From an uncultured Prevotella sp. (GTDB taxonomy: Bacteria; Bacteroidota; Bacteroidia; Bacteroidales; Bacteroidaceae): a DNA stretch of 8,201 nt. The notes below the pieces were generated by a model. The model had not been told where the DNA came from. It saw nothing but the letters and a program-made list of their open reading frames with translations, and made no database searches. The DNA is taken from NCBI GenBank assembly GCA_900557255.1, contig USSA01000129.1:1-8201 (forward strand), read 5' to 3'. Of this stretch, positions 3,862 to 8,201 are shown one piece after another; positions within the stretch are counted from its first letter, which is position 1, and every line of letters begins with the position of its first letter. The position numbers and the translations under genes are program-made.

Positions 3862-5898
3862 ATGAAGAAAGTAGATTTACATATTCATACAATATCAACA
3901 GTGAAGGATCGCTCTTTCACATTTGATATAAATGTATTGGAAGATTACGTCCAGTCTCAAAAGATTGATGTGATTGCGATAACAAATCATAACGTATTTG
4001 ACCGTTATCAATATGAGCAGATAAATGATAAATTGACTAATACGATAGTGCTTCCTGGTATAGAGATAGACATTGATGGAGGACATGCTTTGTTTATAGC
4101 TGATTCCGACAAGCAATCTCTTGACGCTTTTGAGGCGATTTGTAATCAGATAGCCCCATTGGTTAAGAGTCAAGATGATACTATTCCATTTGACCAAGTA
4201 CAGGCTCTGTTTCATTGTTTTGATGATTATTTAGTTATACCTCATTACGATAAAGAACCAAAACTTCCAGATGAAACAATATCAAAGTTTGGTGCAAATA
4301 TTTTTGCAGGTGAAGTATGTAGCGTCAAAAAGTTTGCGTATGCACTTAAGAACCCACATTCTTTGGTGCCGATCTTATTTAGCGATTTTCGTGTGGAGAC
4401 GTTGCAGTATGGTGAAGTATATCCTAATCGGCAAACATACATAGACATCAATGATGTTACAGTCAATAGTCTCAAATTATGCCTGAGAGACAAAACTAAA
4501 GTAGGCTTGGCTCCTACTGATGGACACAATCTCTTCCAATGGTCAACTTCGGGATTATGTCTGTCAACAGGTTTAAATATCATTTTAGGAAAGCGTTCGT
4601 CTGGCAAGACTCATACACTAAATCGTATCAGCAAACATTTTGGAGATAAAGCTCTTTATATCCGTCAATTCTCATTATTGAATACTAAAGCCCCCAATTC
4701 AATAGAACAATTTGAGCAGGAAGACAAGATAAAGCAGAGTAAGATTGCATCTGATTATTTGCAGCCATTCAAGAGCGTTGTTGACAATATTAGCCAAGTT
4801 CCGACGAAAGAAGCTGATATGTATATGCTAGACCAATATATGAAGGCTCTTGTTAAATTTGCTAATGAGCAACATCTTAATGATGTCTATTCAAAGACGC
4901 AGATGTTTAATACTTTTACTTATAGCCTCTTTGAAACAAACGAACTGAAAAGTTTGATAGACTCTGTAGAACTGCTCATAAAGAATGAAAAGTATAAAAA
5001 GGAAGTCGAGTCCTTTTTAGACAAGAAAATGTTGAAAGGGCTGTTCTGTAAATTGGTTGAAATGTATCGTTCTCTCAATCTGAGTAATAAACTACTACAG
5101 GATGTAAATGCAACCTTGAACACGATTAAGACTAATTTGCAAATGCAATCAACTGCAACTCGTATTCCTGATTTAGATCTTTATGGCATATTGATGAATG
5201 ATTGTAAGCGAATAAAATTTAACGAAGTTGTACATGAGTTGAAAACTAGTAGACAAATAAATTACCGTGATGTAGGACATTTTCGAATTTCTACAACAAC
5301 TCGTCCCTATAATAATGCAACTGATATGAAGCAAGGCTCCCAAGTGTCTTTAGTAGAGGCTTTCAAATCTTATGACTCCCCTTTTGATTTTATTCAAAAG
5401 TTGAAGGAAACTGCAGTTGAAAGTACATCTTATTATAAGTACTTTGTAAAGGTTGAATATAAGATTTTGAATTCATTGGGAACTGTTGCTTCTGGTGGTG
5501 AGCGTACTGAATTTAATTTCTTGTCGAAAGTGAAAGATGCAATGATGTATGACATCTTGATTATCGATGAACCAGAATCTTCTTTTGACAATATTTTCTT
5601 GAAAGATGAAGTGAACTCTTTGATAAAAGAGATGTCTATGAATATGCCTGTCATTGTGTCCACGCATAATAGTACTATAGGAGGTTCTATCAACCCCGAT
5701 TATATCATATATACAGAAAAATCCATTGAGCATGGCGAAGTTGTCTATAATGTATATGAGGGAAGGCCAGAAAGCAAACTTTTAAGGACACCTTCAGGTG
5801 ATAGTATAGAAAATTATGAAATTACAATGAATAGTTTGGAAGCTGGTGAAACTGCTTACAATAATAGAAAACAAGGATATGATTTACTTAAAAATTGA
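3862..5898 (+). CDS. PHP-domain ABC-type ATPase, putative defence effector (678 aa)
   Basis: Residues 1-200 form a PHP-type metal-dependent phosphoesterase domain: DLHIHT (H7, H9), AITNHN (H43), LPGIEID (E68), H75, IPHYD (H128) and FSDFR, where the usual SDAH end motif lacks its histidine. The C-terminal part is an ABC/SMC-like ATPase with Walker A GKRSSGKT (243-250), signature SGGER (544-548), Walker B DILIIDEP (564-571) and H-loop STHN (H602). A helical insert of roughly 290 residues separates Walker A from the signature, as in SMC/RecN-type proteins. PHP fused to such ATPases is known in families linked to biological conflict, some annotated as TrlF-like; membership here is not verified. 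A nucleic-acid-cleaving role gated by ATP is inferred. No Shine-Dalgarno site is visible. The 3' end overlaps the next gene, marking an operon. Confidence 0.85.
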   Translation: MKKVDLHIHTISTVKDRSFTFDINVLEDYVQSQKIDVIAITNHNVFDRYQYEQINDKLTNTIVLPGIEIDIDGGHALFIADSDKQSLDAFEAICNQIAPLVKSQDDTIPFDQVQALFHCFDDYLVIPHYDKEPKLPDETISKFGANIFAGEVCSVKKFAYALKNPHSLVPILFSDFRVETLQYGEVYPNRQTYIDINDVTVNSLKLCLRDKTKVGLAPTDGHNLFQWSTSGLCLSTGLNIILGKRSSGKTHTLNRISKHFGDKALYIRQFSLLNTKAPNSIEQFEQEDKIKQSKIASDYLQPFKSVVDNISQVPTKEADMYMLDQYMKALVKFANEQHLNDVYSKTQMFNTFTYSLFETNELKSLIDSVELLIKNEKYKKEVESFLDKKMLKGLFCKLVEMYRSLNLSNKLLQDVNATLNTIKTNLQMQSTATRIPDLDLYGILMNDCKRIKFNEVVHELKTSRQINYRDVGHFRISTTTRPYNNATDMKQGSQVSLVEAFKSYDSPFDFIQKLKETAVESTSYYKYFVKVEYKILNSLGTVASGGERTEFNFLSKVKDAMMYDILIIDEPESSFDNIFLKDEVNSLIKEMSMNMPVIVSTHNSTIGGSINPDYIIYTEKSIEHGEVVYNVYEGRPESKLLRTPSGDSIENYEITMNSLEAGETAYNNRKQGYDLLKN

Positions 5899-6169
5899 GC
5901 ACAATGTAGGGAAGTTCTATAAAGATGGAACTTACATAACAATAGATAAAATGAGTAACGAAGACTTATGGCGTCTGGCAAATGCTGTCATGAATGATGA
6001 TGATTTCCTGATGGATGCCTACAATGAGGTGCTTCTTCCCAATAAGGCTCACCAAATTATCTATAAGCACGTATATGAATTGCTCACTTCTCTACAAAAA
6101 CGTAAAGAGCAGTATAAAAATGAAAGTGAGTTAATGTATAAGACTGCATATGATGCATATAAACAATAA
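5879..6169 (+). CDS. Small partner protein of the PHP-ATPase (96 aa)
   Basis: This gene overlaps the end of the ATPase gene by 20 bp, so the two are very probably co-translated. I do not recognise the family. The protein starts with a strand-rich segment (MIYLKIEHNVGKFYKDGTYI), followed by an acidic helix (MSNEDLWRLANAVMNDDDF) and a long charged C-terminal helix (LLTSLQKRKEQYKNESELMY), which could form a coiled coil. There is no signal peptide or membrane segment. A GTG at 5846 with GGAAG just upstream would add 11 residues, so the start is uncertain; ATG 5879 has AAGGA very close before it. Position and size suggest a regulator, specificity factor or antitoxin-like partner, but this is inference. 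Confidence 0.7.
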   Translation: MIYLKIEHNVGKFYKDGTYITIDKMSNEDLWRLANAVMNDDDFLMDAYNEVLLPNKAHQIIYKHVYELLTSLQKRKEQYKNESELMYKTAYDAYKQ

Positions 6170-6182
6170 TTTCAATAGTTAG

Positions 6183-6386
6183 GTACACAAGTCTCATAGC
6201 CGCCATCTTCATATAGATTATCTTCGAAACCTTGGATTAAATATTTCAACATTAGAGGATGATGCTGAGTTACAAGATAAGGTATTGAGCATTCATCATT
6301 CTACAATGATTACTATAAGTAGTACAAAAGCTGCAAAAATTATAGAGAATCAAAATGGTGTGTCTTTCATTAATACTATTGGATAA
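6183..6386 (+). pseudogene. 3' remnant of an SDH_sah (serine dehydrogenase proteinase-like) gene
   Basis: An open frame without a start codon runs from 6183, just after an in-frame TAG (6180-6182), to TAA 6384-6386. It encodes VHKSHSRHLHIDYLRNLGLN, ISTLEDDAELQDKVLSIHHS, TMITISSTKAAKIIENQNGV and SFINTIG. This matches my memory of the C-terminal end of SDH_sah proteins, ClpP/SppA-like serine proteases whose tails carry a SHxR..LGLnv..lE..lqd..l..HH pattern and end near kIIENhnG. Full-length members are about 280 residues or more, and the catalytic part is missing here. The truncation point lies within 14 bp of the partner gene's stop, suggesting that the PHP-ATPase cassette or a deletion replaced the 5' part. 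Confidence 0.65.
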
Positions 6387-6406
6387 AATGAAAGGTAAGG
6401 ATCAAG

Positions 6407-6578
6407 GCGGTCCCATCCCGCACAATATGGCGAGACCTTTGATGGTCCGCCAACCTTAGAGCGTAGCGGTTCCGAGCACTGGAGGGCGGTTACATCCCTA
6501 ATCCCTATGGTAGGGATTTAGGGCTTGGGTATAGGGTAAGGACCCCCTCTTCGCAAGAGGGGGACAGGGGAGTCGAAA
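6407..6578 (+). repeat. 172-bp interspersed repeat, copy R2
   Basis: This has the same length as the copy at 1414 and differs at scattered positions: the segment 6431-6445 reads GAGACCTTTGATGG-like instead of GAAGACCGCTTTGG, removing the first stem. The two main hairpins are conserved at 6496-6523 (CCCTAATCCCTA/TAGGGATTTAGGG) and 6543-6563 (CCCCCTCTT/AAGAGGGGG). It starts 20 nt after the SDH remnant and ends 21 nt before the next start codon. Confidence 0.9.
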
Positions 6579-6599
6579 AAATACAAGACTAAGATAATT

Positions 6600-7127
6600 A
6601 TGAATAAAGAAGAAAGAAATACCTTTCGAAAGGAAATGTTAGGTAAGTTAGAAGAACAATGGGCTAAGAATAATCGCCCTGAAGACGATCTCTTCTATTA
6701 CCACCCTTCTGAAGATAAAATAGTCTTATCTCATTCCCTATTCTGGGTAATGACCCAAAACATAAAAGGTAAGGTAGGAAAGGAAAAGTACCTATTGCTT
6801 CTCCGCCAATATCAGGAAGAGATGCTTGAAGCCTACTTGACGGAATCTGAAGACTTCAAAGACTTGCTGCACTATTGTAACATCATGTACAATGCTCTTC
6901 CTATGCTACTTCGAAGTACGTACGACTTCCATACTCACTTAGATGCTCGCAAACTAGCCGCCATAACGATTGTCGCTGGCGGTTATGGTGGTGATATGCC
7001 CGAAGACCAGGCGTATGACCTCCTCGATGATATAGACTTCTATTATAATAAGGTGAAGTGCCGCAAGATAGAAAAGCTCTTACCGGTATTGAGCAAACTG
7101 GTGATACAAGAGCAAAAATACCTTTAG
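6600..7127 (+). CDS. Hypothetical protein (175 aa)
   Basis: I do not recognise this protein. It is soluble and largely helical, with no signal peptide or membrane segment. The N-terminus is strongly charged (MNKEERNTFRKEMLGKLEEQ). The middle contains long helices (KYLLLLRQYQEEMLEAYL), and a glycine-rich turn (VAGGYGGDMPEDQAYDLLDD) sits near residues 126-145. A DFHTHLDARK stretch (about 109-118) has two histidines but no complete metal motif. The ATG at 6600 is preceded by an A-rich leader without a Shine-Dalgarno site, only 21 nt after the repeat copy R2. No separate promoter is seen, so transcription may come from upstream or from within the repeat. Confidence 0.65.
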   Translation: MNKEERNTFRKEMLGKLEEQWAKNNRPEDDLFYYHPSEDKIVLSHSLFWVMTQNIKGKVGKEKYLLLLRQYQEEMLEAYLTESEDFKDLLHYCNIMYNALPMLLRSTYDFHTHLDARKLAAITIVAGGYGGDMPEDQAYDLLDDIDFYYNKVKCRKIEKLLPVLSKLVIQEQKYL

Positions 7128-7296
7128 CTTGCATTGAGGAATGCATCGAACACATAGGAGCGTAATGAAAGTTGGCTCTCAAATAGCCGAGTGCAGCTTA
7201 TCTTCTGAAGTGCCGATACAAAATAGCTTTTTTCAAAAAACGAATAGATGTAACTACTTGTGATATAGTAGAGACGCAGTATTGGTGAAATACATT
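7128..7296. other. Intergenic stretch with a small hairpin and a weak short ORF
   Basis: A hairpin TGCATT-gagg-AATGCA (7130-7145) sits just after the stop of the 175-residue gene but lacks a T-run. A 32-codon frame (7165-7263) has AGGAG at 7156-7160, only 4 nt before its ATG; its composition is not persuasive. I see nothing else before the promoter block at 7297. Confidence 0.4.
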
Positions 7297-7313
7297 GAGT
7301 TGAAAAAACTCCT

Positions 7314-7352
7314 CCAAAAATTTGGTAGTTTCACAGAAAAAGCCTATATTTG
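7314..7352 (+). promoter_or_regulatory. Promoter of the MNT-HEPN pair, with operator-like palindrome
   Basis: TTTG at 7321-7324 and TATATTTG at 7345-7352 match the Bacteroidetes -33 and -7 boxes with a 20-nt spacer. CCAAA-aa-TTTGG (7314-7325) overlaps the -33 box exactly as at 817-828. The leader to the ATG at 7411 is about 50 nt. Confidence 0.75.
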
Positions 7353-7410
7353 CACAAAAAACAGAGAAATGGGGTATAAACTTCATTAAAACCAATAAAA
7401 TTACGCTGTT

Positions 7411-7722
7411 ATGATTAGTAAGAATGTACAAAATATGATTCCAAAGATAAAAGATTTCTTTGGTAGCCAGCCAATAACAAAGGCTTGGCTCTTTGGTTCA
7501 TGCTCGCGAGGAGAAGAAACTACTGATAGTGACATAGACATTCTTGTAGAGTATGATCGTCAGCATAATCGAATTTCTCTGATGAAAATAGCAGGTATTA
7601 TGTTGAATTTGGAAGACTTGCTTCATCGCAAGGTGGATATAGTAGAGGCTAATCGTCTCCTCCCTTTTGCTCAAGAAACAGCCAACCAAGATAAATTCTT
7701 GATTTATGAGAGAAAAAGTTAG
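7411..7722 (+). CDS. mntA: MNT-domain nucleotidyltransferase antitoxin (MntA)
   Basis: This 103-residue minimal nucleotidyltransferase has the diagnostic GSx10DxD motif: G29-S30, then D41 and D43 within LFGSCSRGEETTDSDIDILV. A third likely catalytic aspartate is D76 in KVDIVEA. MntA antitoxins of the HEPN-MNT (HepT-MntA) type II systems inactivate the HEPN toxin by transferring AMP residues from ATP to a conserved tyrosine. The C-terminus (FAQETANQDKFLIYERKS) resembles the usual tail of the family. All motif residues are present, so it looks functional. The gene overlaps the toxin gene by 17 bp and has its own promoter. Confidence 0.9.
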   Translation: MISKNVQNMIPKIKDFFGSQPITKAWLFGSCSRGEETTDSDIDILVEYDRQHNRISLMKIAGIMLNLEDLLHRKVDIVEANRLLPFAQETANQDKFLIYERKS

Positions 7723-8047
7723 AGATAGGGGAAGGTTAGAGCATATTCTTGAAGCGATAGAAAGTATAGAGGAGTTTCATGCTCAATATACTTTTGAAGA
7801 TATCAAGAAGAATAAGCTCATCTTTTATGGCTTTACCAAATTGGTGGAAGTAATAGGCGAGGCTGTCTATATGCTTTCAACAGAATTTCGTGATTCTCAT
7901 TCTGATGTAAATTGGCGTCAGATAGAACGGATGCGACATGTCCTTGTGCATGGCTATTATACCATAGACCCCGAAAGTCTATGGGATACGATAGAAGTAG
8001 ACATTCCTGAGTTGAAACCTTGGATAGTTAGGTATCTGTCGGAGTAA
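7706..8047 (+). CDS. hepT: HEPN-domain RNase toxin (HepT, DUF86 type)
   Basis: This 113-residue all-helical HEPN protein carries the Rx4HxY motif R77-HVLV-H82-G-Y84 (RMRHVLVHGYY), in which R and H form the RNase site and the tyrosine is the target of AMP addition by MntA. The preceding block FYGFTKLVEVIGEAVYML and the tail DIPELKPWIVRYL are typical of DUF86 toxins. Length is normal for the family and the motif is complete, so the toxin appears intact. It is co-translated with the antitoxin. It is followed 31 nt later by the third repeat copy. HepT toxins cleave RNA, including tRNA in characterised cases; the target here is unknown. Confidence 0.92.
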   Translation: MREKVRDRGRLEHILEAIESIEEFHAQYTFEDIKKNKLIFYGFTKLVEVIGEAVYMLSTEFRDSHSDVNWRQIERMRHVLVHGYYTIDPESLWDTIEVDIPELKPWIVRYLSE

Positions 8048-8078
8048 TAAAAAAACTTATATTTTTTGCCGTCCCCAG

Positions 8079-8201
8079 GCGGTCCCATCCCGCACAACAT
8101 GGCGAGACCTTTGATTGGTCCGCCAACCCTATAGCGTAGCGGTTCCGAGCACCGGAGGGCGGTTACATCCCTAATCCCTATGGTAGGGATTTAGGGCTTG
8201 G
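8079..8201 (+). repeat. 172-bp interspersed repeat, copy R3 (cut by the window end)
   Basis: The first 123 bases of the repeat are present, in the same orientation as the other two copies. It is closer to R2 than to R1 at the GAGACCTTTGAT segment, with one extra T and a CCCTATAGCG variant. The CCCTAATCCCTA/TAGGGATTTAGGG hairpin is intact (8169-8196). The GC-rich 3' hairpin would lie beyond the window. Confidence 0.9.

Noticed and set aside
4245..4607. Reverse-strand ORFs within the PHP-ATPase gene
   Set aside because: They are antisense shadows of a gene whose PHP and ATPase motifs are clear.
7165..7263. 32-codon ORF with AGGAG 4 nt upstream
   Set aside because: Spacing to the start is short, the composition is not persuasive, and it lies between a gene end and a promoter.
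1364..8201. Insertion sequence or integrase gene explaining the repeats
   Set aside because: No transposase, integrase or target-site duplication is visible; the repeats have no coding sequence and no terminal inverted repeats that I can see.

Overview
The window looks like an accessory, defence-rich stretch of a Bacteroidales chromosome, most likely a Prevotella/Segatella-type gut or oral bacterium. This is inferred from the AT-rich sequence, scarce Shine-Dalgarno sites, three promoters that fit the Bacteroidetes -33 TTTG / -7 TAnnTTTG pattern with exactly 20 nt between the boxes (at 824, 1821 and 7321), and protein types common in that group. All confident genes lie on the + strand.

Layout. 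1-450: the tail of an unknown gene, then a gene-free stretch with an AT-rich inverted repeat, a 15-bp palindrome and a regular array of five palindromes spaced 22-23 bp. 451-714: a small unknown protein. 800-1363: a YafQ-type toxin-antitoxin pair with its own promoter. 1414-1585: first copy of a 172-bp interspersed repeat. 1616-1767: a small basic protein whose reading frame is joined only by a -1 shift at A AAA AAG. 1821-2836: a RhuM-type DNA-binding protein fused to a PLD-like domain. 2907-3507: two unknown genes, one very small. 3508-3748: possible decayed coding sequence. 3749-3840: a tRNA-like RNA with an extended anticodon arm. 3862-6169: a PHP-domain ABC-type ATPase overlapping a small partner gene. 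6183-6386: the 3' remnant of an SDH_sah (serine dehydrogenase proteinase-like) gene. 6407-6578: second repeat copy. 6600-7127: unknown protein. 7297-8047: MntA/HepT (MNT-HEPN) toxin-antitoxin pair behind a promoter block almost the same as the one before the YafQ pair. 8079-8201: third repeat copy, running off the window.

How it fits together. Two toxin-antitoxin modules and a PHP-ATPase cassette sit between direct copies of the 172-bp repeat, which follows the last gene of each module by 20-50 nt. This suggests repeat-bounded, exchangeable cassettes. The best candidate for an undescribed system is 3749-6169: a tRNA-shaped RNA encoded 21 nt before a PHP-ABC ATPase that overlaps a small partner gene. 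ABC-ATPase effectors that act on tRNA are known in other systems (PrrC, PARIS), so the RNA could be a substrate, sensor or decoy. That link is inference; the RNA fold and the protein motifs are read directly from the sequence.
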